A DNA stretch of 64,000 nt from Diaporthe sp. PMI_573 (Eukaryota > Ascomycota > Sordariomycetes > Diaporthales > Diaporthaceae). This document shows, piece after piece, positions 23,877 to 36,726 of the stretch (positions within the stretch are counted from its first letter, which is position 1; each line of letters begins with the position of its first letter). Both the position numbers and the translations under genes were made by a program. The notes below the pieces were generated by a model. It searched no databases. It saw only the letters and a program-made list of their open reading frames with translations, and was not told where the DNA came from. The DNA is taken from NCBI GenBank assembly GCA_021399435.1, contig JAJTUP010000008.1, forward strand, positions 310,001 to 374,000, written 5' to 3'.

Positions 23877-24501
23877 GTTGGTGAGAATAGAGGTGAGCGT
23901 GTTATACTGTACGCGAGTTGTCTGCTCCTTGTCTCACTTCCTCGCTCTCACTGGACTTGTCTCCAAGAAATAAGAGTTTGATGGAGTCTATTTCGATGAG
24001 TTTAAAGGAGCCAGGAAGGTATATCCTCTGAAAAGTGCTCATCAGCATGAAGTGTTGAGACGACGAGGGTATTTTGTTGTGACCTCGGGAGGAAGCAGGG
24101 TACGCACGTAACCACTGCTTCTCTTGCATCTGAACTGTTAGCTCTCAACGTGCTGTGCAAGCTTGTCTCAAGACTTGCAGGGGGGCCGGGCAAGGAGAGT
24201 CGCAGCTGCGCAGGGGCCGTCCAATCGGCACCGTTCCAAAACGCCGTAGGAGAAGAACGAATCCAAGCAGCTGGACGGGCCCGCCCTCACTGCGCTGCTA
24301 CTAAGGCCTGCAGGGCCCGTCAGCACTCAATTGCAACTGGCGACATCACTCCATGCCTGCACCTGTGTGTGTTACAAACACATCATGACGTTTCGCCTCT
24401 CCTTTCGCTGAGCTGCACCACCCTGCACTTGCACTTTCACTTGCACTCACTGTACCACGACCTGAGATGGGCTCGAACCAACCGAATACTGCATCGCAAC
24501 A
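23877..24501. promoter_or_regulatory. Shared divergent promoter region
   Basis: 625 bp between the methyltransferase-like gene (minus) and the P450 gene (plus). Must contain both promoters; the part next to the P450 is rich in CACTTGCA-like repeats around 24425-24455. No discrete regulator site can be assigned. Confidence 0.45.
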
Positions 24502-26517
24502 ATGTCGTTCCTCACCGGCTGGGCTTCAATTTGGGTTGTCGGAGTCGCTCTGGTCGCCCTGATCCTGTGGTCCGCCCTCACCAAGAGTGGCATCACGAGA
24601 CGTGGGGCTCCCTTGAGGTAAGACAGGCTGAATCCATCCCTTCTCATTCCTTCCGACTTTCTGTAAAGTCCGCCCTCGCTGACAGCCCCAACCGTAGGAA
24701 GCCTCCCAACACGCTGCCTCTTGTTGGGAATGGGATCTTGTTCCTGCAGGCCCGGCAGAAGCTCTTCTCGTGGTTCGTCAAGTGTGAGCGCATCTTTGGC
24801 CACGAGACCTTCGAGCTGTATGTCCCCAGCCTGCCGCCGGGCGTGGTCATCAACGATCCCGCCAACCTGGACTATGTTTTCAAGAACGAAGCCATATTCT
24901 CCAAAGGGGAGTTTGTCAAGAAACCCCTGTGGGACCTTTTCGGTTAGTCTATCTGTTACTAATGTGCTTACGGGAGATGAGCCCCAGTCTCCGGTCTTCA
25001 GACCCCGGCCCGGACACGGGATTATGGGACGGAGGCCGTTCCGTCTCCGCCCCCGTCCCCGCCGGCTTTTGATGCTCCGAGGAACAACAAACGCTGACTG
25101 CGTATGCACCCAACCTCAACAGGCCACGGCATCATCAACTCGGATGGTGAGCTGTGGAAGGTCCAGCGCAAGGCCGGCCTGGCCTTCCTCAACACCAAGA
25201 ACCTGCAGGTCCTCACAGATGTCGCCCTGCCGCAGTACCTGGCCCAGAGTGTCGAGTTCCTCAAGTTGAGGTCTCGAGACGTGCGGGAGGCCGATCTGCA
25301 GTCTGTATTCCATGAGATCACCACCCAGCTGATGGGCAAGCTGGCCTACAACGTATGCTGCCTGCGTTCCAACTTTGCCACGGCCGAGGCTGATTAAATA
25401 CCCGGGCAGATGGAGATGCACGCCGACGACGACTTTACGCTCGCCTTTGACTACGCCTCAGGCGCGACGGCAGAAAGGGTGCAGAACCCGCTCTGGCGGG
25501 TCTCAGAGACTTTTTTCGGCGCGAGGCTGCGCAAGTCGATTGCCATTGTGAAGACGTACGGCAAGCAGATCGTAGACACTGCCATACAGAACCGAGAACG
25601 GGGGGCAAAGGACACAGCCAGCTCTTCCGGTCCCGCAGGAAGTGACGAAAAGCTCGACAAAATCTCCGGGAGCCTGATCCAGTCGTTGCTTGATTCCATC
25701 GGCGATCGCGTAATGGTCGCAGATGCCGCGCTCAACTATCTATCCGCAGGTAGCTCGCCTCCCGAATCGGACCCCGAGCGAGAACCCGATACTAACACCT
25801 CCTTTAGGCCGGGACACAACCGCACAAGCACTAACGTGGACGTTCCACCTGCTCATGCACCATCGCTACACACTAGCCAAGATCCGGCAGGAGGTCCAGC
25901 AGGCCCTCGAGAGCCAAGACGTGCATCGTGGCGGCGATGCCTCCTCCTCCGCTACGCCCACCCTCCCCCTCCCTGTAGACCCGACCCTCTTCACGCCGAC
26001 GTCGATGCCTTACACCCTAGCCATCTTCAACGAGGCGCTGCGCCTGTACCCGCCCATCCCGTTCGAGATCAAGCAGACCCAGTCGCCCACGACCCTGCCC
26101 GACGGGACGTTCTTGCCCCAGGGCTCTGTCGTGGTCTGGTGCCCCTGGGCCATGAACCGCTCCAGGCTGACCTGGGGCGACGACGCCGACGAGTTCCGGC
26201 CCGAGAGGTGGCTGGTGGCCGGCGGCGGTGGTGGTGAAGGCTCGGCACCGCAGAAGACGGCGGTGATGCAGAAGAGCGCGAGCGAGTTCCCTGTGTTCAA
26301 TGGCGGGGCGCGAACGTGCCTGGGCAAGAAGATGGCCGAGCTCATCGCTGTTCAGGTCATCGCCACCGTGGCGTGGACGTTTGAGTTCGTGCCGGCGTAC
26401 GAGGGCCGCGAGAGGGCGAGCAAGAGCAGCCTCACGCTTCCGATGGAGGGAGGCCTACCCGTGTTTGTCAAGGTGAGGTCTCGTGGCGGGCGGGACGGCG
26501 ACGACCTTGCGTCATGA
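24502..26517 (+). CDS. Cytochrome P450 monooxygenase, CYP52/CYP4-like clan
   Basis: Five exons (24502-24617, 24698-24942, 25123-25352, 25410-25749, 25808-26517) join in phase to 546 residues. The N-terminus holds a membrane anchor (about residues 8-28) followed by the Pro-rich hinge RKPPNTLPLVGNG. GHGIINSDGELWKVQRK is the C-helix region as seen in CYP52/CYP63/CYP4-type enzymes. The I-helix oxygen-binding motif is AGRDTT (310-315), split by the last intron; the ExxR motif is EALR (386-389), the PERF-region motif FRPERW (440-445), and the heme loop FNGGARTCLG has Cys481 as ligand. This clan contains fatty-acid and alkane hydroxylases as well as detoxifying enzymes; the substrate is not predictable. 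All catalytic motifs are intact. Neighbours are a methyltransferase-like gene and a PDR transporter. Confidence 0.92.
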
Positions 26518-27004
26518 TGCATTCATATCGTTGCTCTCGAGTGATCTGGTTGGGTCACTTGTGGTGGATAATTTGTGGTGACACATGCGAGAATGAACTG
26601 AATGAATGAATTAACGTGTGATCATTCTGACTGCCTACGTAGGCAAATAATAAGTACAGTTTTCTATTTTTCCCATGTACAAGTGGCCGACCACTTTTCC
26701 GCCCTGTGCGTCCTTCCTGGCTACTCATGATCATGCAAAATACTTTTTGCTATGCAGACGTGAACCGCATGATGCATCAATCAAATTCTAGGGACATCAA
26801 CCGTAGTCCGTGCAAAACCAACTCATAGTTACCAACACCAACAACACATTAGCTTATAATATTTACCAACCGTAATGAGTCTTAGCCCGGGAGGATCCGG
26901 GAGGAGACTCTGAGCCGAGGTATCCGGGCACAAGAAGAAGAAAAAGAAAAAAAAACAGGTGATGATGATGGAAGGACCCGCGTAAAAAGGGGTTGGGTGT
27001 GCGA
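26518..27004. other. Convergent 3' flank between P450 and ABC transporter
   Basis: About 490 bp, AT-rich in the middle, with an A/G-rich run at about 26933-26957 that is a pyrimidine tract in the transporter's 3' flank. No gene seen. Confidence 0.5.
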
Positions 27005-30000
27005 CTATCGCTTGTTGTAGTTGAGGAAACGACCCTATTTGAGAAGAAAAAAGGAATGTCAGCCAATCAGAGTTCTCCACACAAAATTCCGGGTCCTCTC
27101 TCGGGCCCGGGGAGTTCGGGGAGTAACAACTTACCGCCAAGAAGAGGATGATCAGGTTGCTCCCGACAAAGGCGAGATAAATACCCAGCTCCCTCCAGCG
27201 GGTGTCAAACGACATGCCCAGGGGCTCGTAGAACTGGTCCCCGATCTTGTACGCGCAGTAGCCGCAGTCGCTCGTGTCGTTGCTGACGATGTAGCCCGGC
27301 CCGCCGTTGGAGAAGTACGGCTCCATGTACTGGCCGCAGGTCTGGCCCTCTGGCGCTGTGAAGCGGTTGAGCTCTGCGTCGGTGCACTTGACGTCGAGGC
27401 CGTGGAGGGCGGTGGTGACCATGCCGCTGATGAGGCGGGTGAAGGGGTCGAGCTCGTACAGCCAGGCGCGCCAGAAGCCTGGCATCTGGGGCTTGGGGAT
27501 GGTGACGCCGCAGAAGAGGGCGAAGGTGATGATGATGAAGGGGTCGAACTGCGAGGAGATGAACATGGAGGGCGTCAGCGCCGCGAGGCCCTGGCCCAGG
27601 GTGACGGCGAACAGCTCCGTGATGAGGATCATGAAGAACTGGTAGCCCGCGCGGGAGGTCTCTGTCGGCATGCCCGGCATGTAGTACAGGGGCAGGAAGA
27701 TGGCGACGGCGCAGAGGATCGAGTAGGGCATCTCGGCCAGGATGATGGAGGAGGTGAAGGTGAAGGAGGAGTACATCTTGGACGACTGCTCGCGGAAGAA
27801 GATGGCGCGCTGGAAGTGGTACATGCCCTCGACCTGCGACATGATCAGGGCGGGGAGCACCGTCACCTGGAACATGACGAAGACCTTGTTCTGCAGCGAG
27901 GAGCGCGAGTCGTCGAGGTTCAGGAAGGTCAGGCCCGTCAGGAGGCCGATGATGACGTGGTTGAAGAGCCGCGTGAACAGGTAGTTGGGCGACCGCCAGT
28001 ACGCCATGCTGGTGCGCTTGATGACGGTCTTGAGCTGGTGCGACAGTGACGACGCGTACTCCTTCTGCAGCGCCGGGTCGGACTGCTCGCCGGCCGACTT
28101 GCGGGACTCCTTGAGCTGCGAGATGTGGTCCTTGACGTTGGCCAGCTCGCCGCTGTCCTCCCAGACGTCGGCCCAGTCGCGGTCGCCCATGCGGGGGGAC
28201 GATCCGGCTCCTATCGCCTCCAGCATGAACTCGGCCACGTTGTCGGTCTCCCCGGCGACGGCACCGTGGCGCGCCAGGTACTCGCGGAGGACGTGGGCGT
28301 CCTTGCCGATGTCTCCAAAGTACACACAGCGGCCGCCAGACTTGAGGAGGAGCAGGCGGTCGAAGTTCTCGAAAAGCGCGGCGTTGGGCTGGTGGATGGT
28401 GCAGAGGATGGCCTGGCCGGCGCGGGCAAGCTTCTGGAGGAAACGGACGATGTTGTACGCGCTCTGGCTGTCCAGGCCGGAAGTGGGCTCGTCGAGGAAA
28501 AGAAGAAGCTGGGGCTTGGCCGCCAGCTCGACTCCGATCGTCACACGCTTGCGCTGCTCGACCGTCAAGCCGGCCTCGGGGGAACCGATGATGGCGTCCG
28601 CGATGCTCTCCATTTCCAGCAAGGCGATAACCTCTTCGACGTACTTGTACTTCTCCTCCTGGGGGACCTCCATCGGCTGCCGCAGGTCGGCTGAGAAGCG
28701 GAGTGCCTCTCGGACAGTCTGGGACGGGTCGTGCATGTCGAGTTGCTCGGCGTAACTGGTTGACCGTTGGAATTCCTTGCCGGGCTTGATGCCGTCGACC
28801 AGAATGTCGCCGCCGATGACACCGATGTTCTTGCGCCCGGCGAGAACGTCCAGCAGGGTTGTCTTTCCGGCACCTGAAGCTCCCATCAAGGCCGTCAACT
28901 CGCCAGGCTTAACGTACCCGAACACGTTGTTGAGGAGGCGTCGGGTCCCACCAGGAACGGGGACATCATAGACAAGGTTCTCCCAGGTAAGGACACTCTT
29001 GGAGTCAATCTTCATGTCGTCACCGCCCGCGTCGACCTCGGCCTTGTTCTTCTGGCGCTCTTCAAGCTTCTTGGTCAGGGCTTCGTTAAGGCTCTTCCTC
29101 TCGGCGTTGGGCTTCTGGAAGATCCTGAAGGTGTTGCCGCCCATTCCGAACCTGACGAGTTCACCCAACAGGACGTTCAGGATGAGGAAGGCGACGATCA
29201 AGGCCATGATGATACCAAAGTTTCTCCACAGGTCTTCTGGGTGGTAAGAGAAACCCTCGGTGATGTAGTCGGCTCCAGAGACCCGATCAGTGCCTGGTCG
29301 CGACCCAGCCAGGGTGCAAACCTGGTGGTTGATGTCTCCGTACCCTGGGCCAGACGGGATGAGCTGCGGGCCCGAGCATGTCATGTCGATCCTGCTGAAC
29401 TCGTTCTCCATCATGGCGCTGAAGGCCAGACCGAGGGCGTTGACCCAGTAGATCCACCGCAGCCAGACCTTCTCAGCCTGGTACTGGATCATATAACCTG
29501 CAGTCGTCACGAAGAAAGTGATGATGACGACGGCAAACTTGATGGCATAGTCGAAGTCGGGACTGATACAGCCGAGAATACGGAAGAACAAGGTCATGGC
29601 GATGTTGCCCACCAGGATCATGAGGTAGAAGATGAAGAAGGCACCGGCGCTTCGGTAGAGATTCGTCATGAAGTAGACGATGATCGAGAAGATGAGAATC
29701 TGCGAGGCGGCAAAGGCTTGGTCAACGATGATTTGTGCTATCCACAAGGCCGAGGGCCTGTGGAATGCATATGCCTTGTGCTTGTTGACGATGGCTCGGC
29801 CCGTCATGACACCGCCGAGCTCCGAGAAGGCCTGGAAGGCGTTGAACAGGAGGGCGACGAACATCAGACCACCCTTGCTGAAGGCGCTTGCTGACGTCTG
29901 GCCTAGGTTCAGGTACAGGGTTCCGAGGACGATCGCGATGATGATACTCCTCAGCCATCCGAGGATAAGCGCGAGCCGGTCCTGCATCTTGAGGACGAAC

Positions 30001-31619
30001 TGACGCTTCATCAAGGCCCAGACTTGCAGGTGGAAACCGACCGCATACACAGACCCCTTGGCACCAGCACGCTTGCTCTCCTTGACTGCCATCTTGAAGT
30101 CATCGTGCTGCTGCTGGGCCTCCTTGAGACGATCCTTGTACTCCGTCATCTCCTTGGCCAGGTCTTTCGACAGCTGTGAGGCCTTGAAGGCCTCTGCGAG
30201 GGACTCGGGGTCGTGCGGCGCATTCTTCTCGGAGTATCCCGGTGCGTACTGGCGTTCGAACTCATCCGTGCAACCCGTCACATAATCCGGCGTCGTCTGT
30301 CGTGGGCGAGGGGCGAAACCGAGGCCTTCGAAGTAGGCTCTCGCCGTGGTGGCGGGACCGAAGTAGACCTGTTTGCCACCATCGATGACGAGCACCTTGT
30401 CGAACTCCTTGTAGATGTTCTCGGAGGCCTGGTATAGCGAAACAAAAGTGGTCGTCCGGTACAAGTCTGTCTGGATCCGGAGGGACTTGACAAAGTCCAG
30501 TGCCGTCGACGCATCCAAGCCACGGGTCGAGTTGTCCCAGGACAGGATGCAGGCGTTTGTGATCAACATCTCGGCGATGGAAACACGCTTGCGTTCACCT
30601 CCGGAAACACCTCGGATGAAGTGCCCACCAACAATGGTGTTGCGCGTGTGCTCAATGTTGAACATCTTGAGCAGCATGTCGATGACCGACTTCTTGTACT
30701 GGTTCTTGGTCAGGCCGGCCGGGAGCTTCTTGGGAGCCTTGGTGTCGAGTGCGAAGCCGAGGGTCTGCTCCACGGTAAGGGTTGGGTGGTGCAGGTCGTC
30801 CTCGGCATTGTAGACTGCCTCGCCCCGGTACAGGTTGAAGTCCTTGGCCTCGTATGGCCCATATTTGACCTCGCCAGAGATGCTCGTGTACCCATACCGC
30901 TGGTTCGCAATGGTCTTCAGGAAGGTGGTGCATCCAGAGCCAGGCCTGCCCAGGACCAGAATCATTTCTCCGGGTTGACAGACGCCGCGGAAGTTGTCCA
31001 GGAGCGTGGCCTCGCTGCCCTTCTGTCCGAGTTTCAGGAGATTCTTCAAGGGAGAGATGACGTCGAAGAAGTCGATGAATGCGTCCGGGAAGGTCTTGAC
31101 GTAGTTGGAGAAGCCGCCCATTCCCTTGACGGTGAATTGGTCCCAGTAAACGCCGATGTGCTTCGGCCGGATGCCGGCCTCTTGCTCGGCGTTCAGACCC
31201 GTCCGAAGGGCTCCCTCCAGGTCGAACTGCTCATCGTCGGAGAGTGTGGTCGATGTTCCGCCGGATTCGGCAACGTCGACGGCATCATGGGATTTCTCCT
31301 GCTTGATGTCTGCTTTGCTGCCCTTGCGACTGCGACTAGCCTCGCGGCTTGCCCTGGATGCCCTCGACAGACTGGAGATCTCTCGACGCAGCTGTTGGAA
31401 GTCATCCCGGGCTTGCTCAACTGAGACGCCAGACTTGGTCCTGGTCAGGCCCAGGGGGTTGTTGCGACGGGCCCGCTCGCGTTCCTCTTCAGGATCGCGG
31501 GTGGTGTCGCTGTCGGTGGAAGTCCTTCGTGGTGTTTCCTCGATCTCGCGATGGGCCAGAAACTCGGAGTGCTCCTGGTCCCGAGCTTCGAGCGCGGCCT
31601 TCTCCACATCAGGATCCAT
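27005..31619 (-). CDS. Pleiotropic drug resistance (PDR, ABCG-type) transporter
   Basis: Full-size PDR half-repeat exporter in the (NBD-TMD)2 order. The main exon is 27135-31619; a 100-nt intron (27035-27134, GTAAGT...AG) leads to a ten-codon last exon, 27005-27034, ending GRFLNYNKR. The product is 1504 residues, normal for the family. NBD1 has Walker A GRPGSGCTT (from 224), signature VSGGERKR (from 338) and the PDR-type degenerate Walker B ILSWDNSTRGLD. NBD2 has Walker A GASGAGKTT (about 912), the degenerate signature LTVEQRKR and Walker B LLLFLDEPTSGLD. Each TMD shows about six helices, with Cys-containing extracellular loops in the second. These asymmetric NBDs are the hallmark of PDR proteins, which export azoles, plant defence compounds or endogenous metabolites at the plasma membrane. 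Cargo unknown. The long Arg/Ser-rich N-terminus is a likely phosphoregion. Confidence 0.96.
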
Positions 31620-34600
31620 GCTTTCGTTTTTACTTCAGCAAAGAAAAAAATAAACACAAGTGCACCTGCCAAGCGATCTGGGCGCGATTGTGAGAAGAGC
31701 GCGCAGAAGGTTTCGCAGGGCAGGGCCAAGGTTGAGGCCTGGAGATCCCGATGCAACGCGACTTGCTCGGTTCGAAGATGGGTGGAAGTCAGATAGATAT
31801 TTTGAGGCTTTGAAGCCTGATATCAAGTTTGATATCGTATCGTATTACAAATGGACAGGGAGGGAGGGTCTAAGCCTGGAATGGGTCTGGTCTGGGGCTC
31901 GGTCAAAAGTAGGTGTAGTGTGCGGGCCCTTTTGAAATTAGAGACTGAAAACGGGCCCGTCCAGTCTTGAAGGAACGATGGGAGAGGGCACGCAGTTAAA
32001 AAAGGGGGGCATCGAAGGTCAAAGAGGCGAATGTTTGTGTAGACTATGAAACACACAGCTTTCTCTTTCCCCTCGGAGGCAGGGTGAGTTGCCAGGGCCT
32101 TGAGTACGAGGTGAGTTGATGCCAACCCCCGGGAGCAAAATAGGGAGGCGCAACAACAAAGTTTATCATGTAGCAACCTCGGAGACCAAGCGGCTCAGAT
32201 AGAGGGATGGGATGGAATAGATACATGTAGCTGCGGTCTGGGGTCGGCAGTCCGAGGATCGGCTCGGCAGCTGGGCCGGGGCAACACCGCCCTAGAATTA
32301 TAAATCAGCTTTCTGGAACAGCGCCAGTCGACGATTTTGACTTTCTGTTTCCTCCCGCTCCATGTCCACCTGCCTGGGTTAGTCGTCTCAACGGTTCCAA
32401 GTCGCCCAGGCCTAAGGGCTCTCGGGAGCTGGGGGCGGGCTAGGGCAAGGCCAAAGGGGTGCCGGTGCCATAGGATAATGGGGCGACTGGGGACATGGGA
32501 CTAAGGGGGTGCACGCTGCATACCATGTGCTAGCCTGCTCAACGTGCAGGAAGACGTACCCATTCACGCCCCCACATTCGGCCCTGCTCTCGATCTGGCT
32601 GCTCGAATTGACTTCTGCACTTGTCCCCTACTGTGTACATGCCTTGTGTGTCCTGTACTGTACCACGGCAGACACCGCTTTTTGTTGTAGATACAGACAG
32701 CCACATGAATTATTGTTTTCTCCTGCTTACACAGGAAACCAATGTTTACTCTGCTTTATCAAGAAGGGACAATGCCAAGGGCTGGAAGAAATTCCGGATA
32801 TACGGAATTACACCGTGCACGAAACTCGACATTTGCCTACTTGCGCAATACGTAGACGTGGACGGGAACAATGAACAAGGACTAGGACCAGGACAATGCC
32901 AAGGAGTACCCCGGCATGACTCACAGCATCTCAAGAATGTACACACTGTTGTAATGTCTGCCGTATGAGCCATCGTGAGCCACCTTGACCGAAAGAAAGA
33001 CGCTCAGGGGGCTAGATACGAAAAGCATATCTATCCACTCCACATTGACCAGACTGTAGCGTACACGTATAGATTCAAAAGAAAGTCAGGACTATACTAG
33101 GCGAGCTGGGGCGCTAGGGTAGCTGCGTGGCAGAGACCGAAAGCTTCTCCACAGTACCGTGTATACGTACACAGAACAGCATCTCGTCCCCATCCCAGGA
33201 GATGGCCGGTGGGGTCTGTCAGAGATCGACAGAAGTTTCGCGCGTCTCGGTGAGTAATCCTGCCGGCGGAGCACTCCAGCCGGTAAGTTAATACTCCCCG
33301 AGACGGCCTCCCCTGCCGCACCTCCAGTTGGGGCTTCCTGTGCCATCACAGCCTTGGGGCTTCCGAGCTTGCACGGCACTAGGACGGCACGAGGACGGCC
33401 AGCAGGACGTGCCAGTGAAACTCTAAAGAGACGGGCAGGGCTGGAATCGACTTGCTCATCGTTGAGGACGGTGATGCGCTGCTGCATTGCCAGCTCAGAG
33501 GCATTGAAATGCTTTATCAACGAAGGGTTACGCCCGTAGGTCTAGTCTGGGCCAGGACGCATGCATCGCATATGCCTGCCTCGTCCTACCTGCTGGTATC
33601 CTATCAAGCTTCGAGCCCGGACTTAGGGTTTTGTTCGGACGCAAAGCCCCATGCCAATGACCAACAACACAAGACAGGGCTCGAGCTTAGTTCGTCCTGT
33701 AAGTCAAGATCGACGACTGGGCAGCTGGGCTCCAGAATATCTAATCACTCCGAAGAGAGAGCAAAGGCCTCTCACACAGTGCTCAACCCCCCTCCCCCCC
33801 CCAAAAAGGTGGTCCCGACTAGTAGCTACCTGCATCGTGTGCGCCCCCAGAGTTGCCCGTCCTGTCAGTGTCACAGCTCCTCGGCACGGCCGTTGGTCGC
33901 ACGTCTCCACTCGCCACCAACGACGACCCGGAACTCAACTGCGGCCCCACACTGACACAATCGTCCCGTCGGCCGCACGTCCCACTGACTCAGGTCGTTC
34001 AGCGAGCAGGCGAGACGGATGTCGCCTCCCATCCGATGATTACCCGCAGCAAATCCCAGGCTTTTAGGCTGACTGCGACAAGCCATGTGCTAGGCCGTAT
34101 TCGTGCCGTGGCACGTTCGAAAACCCTTCCCGCGAGAATACACAGCATCCAAGAATGAGGGGGGGGGGAACAACAAGGGGTATCAAGAAACTAAGCGTCC
34201 CGTCAGGCTGCCACGGCGCAGCAGGTAAAATGAAGAAAAAACCACTCAGACATGAAAAGGAAAATGTCTCCGATTGGAGTAGACTCCGCCCGCGGATCGC
34301 ACGGCGACGGGGGTGCAGTCCCAGGAATTGATTGGAAATGCAGTCCTGCTGCCAAGGGCCCAAGGGCGTTGTTCGCCCGAGAGCATAGGATAGACATTCA
34401 CCCCTCGTATTTTACGGCTTCCCGTCCGTTGGGGCGCCGAGCCTGATCCGTTGGAATGCTCAAGGGGGCCTTGGGGTCAGCCCCCGGCTGGCAGGCTGGA
34501 TGCTTCGCTTACATTGTATCTATGTAACCAGGAGAAACGCGTGCTGACCCGGGTTGTCGGGTCCGGATCCTGATCGGCGCCGATCGTTGGCCTGGGTCAG

Positions 34601-36373
34601 AGCCGGCGGGCCCCGGTTCCTTGAACTCCCTCCCTCCTCTGCCCTGACTCTCACAGGGGCCCTGTATAAGACGCTCGCAATAACAGAGGCAGGTTCGGGT
34701 GGTGATTTTCTTGACAATCGAGTCAGGATGCGAGGTTTCTATTCCTGTGGACTTTTTCATTAATCTCTTTGATTCCTAATCACACTCCGTTTTCTCCGCC
34801 CCCGCCCCTTCTCGACATACTGCATGAAATGGCTCTTATATACTGCCGGATGGCCATTCTGGGGATTTGTTATGATGTTATGATCTTTTGGCCGGCACAG
34901 ACTGGTTTCATTAGCAGCAGCAGTCAAGCCCTGCCATCAGCTTAGTATCTACCAACGAGCTCTGTCTTCATGGCCCGGGCAGAGCTCACTCGACCCATCA
35001 ACGCGATCTGCGCGTACATCGTGATATGTAAACAATCAGCAATATGGGACCCGTGCTCATCCCCGCCTATGTAGTATGCGCAGATAGACCTTCCAGCTGC
35101 TGACACCTCAGATCCCAGCCTGCAGGTACTGTGGGCACACTGTAACATGCGAAAGGTAAGGTAAAGCAATGCAATGCTATGCCATGCCATGTGGCCTTGT
35201 TTCTGCATTGGTGCATATTATGACGTTTGAGGCCCTCAGAACTACGGGCGGTTTAGTAAGGGCGGGTTGTAAACGGTAACATGAGTTGGAAACCCCGGCT
35301 GGATAAACACCAAATCCACGCTCGGAGGTGTGGGTGCATCCATTTTCCTCTGTCCAAGTACATGATACCCTCCCTGGTTGTCTATTGGGCAGTCCGCGTC
35401 TGGAGGATGCCCTCGGTGACTAATGTGGCAGACTCGGCTGGGACAGGAAACATGTGTGATGTTTGTATTCGAGGTGAGCGTAGATGGCCAGTATTTAAAT
35501 GCAGAAGGGGCTCTAGGGGGGCCTCTTTCTTTTTAATAGGCGTACGGAGCCCATTCACTGGCTCCATGTACACTGCCACGGCCAAAGTGTGGTTGTGTAG
35601 GAATCCCCAATGTCTATCTCTCTTGGTCCTGACAGCGTGCATAGCAAAGCAAGGCGACGGGATCGATCAAGGTCGACGAGCTACACGCGCGAGGCAGGCA
35701 TGAAATACCCATGCTCAGCAGGACATCGCTGCCCGAGTCCCAGGTGCAGTCGGGGAGGTGAAGACAGTGACTAACGAGTCGAGTGTATCGCCGGTCCGTC
35801 CAACAAGAACATCCACAGAGAAATAGAAGCGCGGGTTTCATATTAGTCTATTCATGCAATGAGATGCCGCTCCAACGATGCTCCTCCCCAGGCCAAGGCG
35901 AAGGAGGCGGCGCGGCAGAGACGATAGAACGGCAGCGGCAACTGGAGGTGAAGAGGAAGAAAAGAAGAGGTTATGGATTGTACCATCTGCTGCTGCTTGC
36001 TGATGATACAGCAGAACCATCGTTTAATCGGCCTCCGCCGCGGCCACCGCCACCACCTCCTGGCCTACACAAACGTATATGTCAAAATTCCATGATGTTA
36101 AGGGGGAAGAAACAACGCCGACCGAATGCAAGTAATGTGTAGCTTGAAGCATCCTGCCCAACACCTCGCTCCTCCAACACTGTTTCCCTTGTTCCCTCCT
36201 CATAGCGACCTACAACCCCTCCCGCCTTGCTCCTTGCTCCTCGCTCCTCTGGGTACCTGCGCCGGTGTCTGTGGTTCTGATGGAGCCTCGCTGTTCATAG
36301 GACATAGTGAGCAGCGTGCTAGGTCCCGCTTGCCCGACTCATCTAGATTGTATTGTGTGCGACTTTCGAAACC
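31620..36373. other. 4.8 kb stretch without confident gene
   Basis: Contains the promoter of the ABC transporter at its left end (minus-strand gene starting at 31619). Beyond that I see only short, mutually overlapping frames (up to 167 codons near 33.5-34.0 kb) with no recognisable domain. Homopolymer runs (C at about 33790-33800, G at about 34160-34167) and other low-complexity tracts occur. No transposon ends, RNA genes or arrays recognised. Confidence 0.45.
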
Positions 36374-36720
36374 TTATAGCCCATGACGGATTCGATCAAG
36401 GCGCCTTTCATGATACGCCTTCCGAGGTGTAGTCCACCAGAATCTGTCCTCCTGGCCTCTTTCGAATGCGCTGCTATTTGCTCCGACAGCAGATTCAGGC
36501 GATTCAGTGGCATTCACGTCGTTGTTGACGTTGTTGAGGGGATCTTGTTGGCCAGGATTGTCAACTACTGTGAGCTCTGGGGGTACGGGTGCGCGTGGCA
36601 AGTCTGTCCGTTGTGGCCCATATATTTGGAGCATCCCCGATCTCGGCTACGTATCAGGACACGCCTCAATTCTAAGATCTCGTCCATGTATGCCAAGTCG
36701 ATTTCTCTTCTGTGAGCCAT
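36374..36720 (-). other. Two overlapping small frames with coding-like composition, downstream of CK2 beta
   Basis: Directly after the CK2 beta stop, the same strand carries an ATG at 36720 opening a 51-codon frame (MAHRREIDLAYMDEILELRR, then a less convincing tail, stop at 36565), and overlapping it in another frame an 86-codon stretch (36374-36634) rich in Asn, Asp and Glu that ends with a basic region (DRFWWTTPRKAYHERRL). The two halves look more protein-like than the opposite strand and could be exons of one small gene, but no strong GT-AG pair joins them. They may instead be 3' untranslated sequence or a decayed gene. Confidence 0.22.
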
Positions 36721-36726
36721 AGGTTC

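Noticed and set aside
27021..28049. 342-codon plus-strand open frame opposite the ABC transporter (also 30621-31424)
   Set aside because: Shadow frames of the GC-rich third positions in the PDR transporter; low-complexity Glu/Gly/Val composition without motifs.
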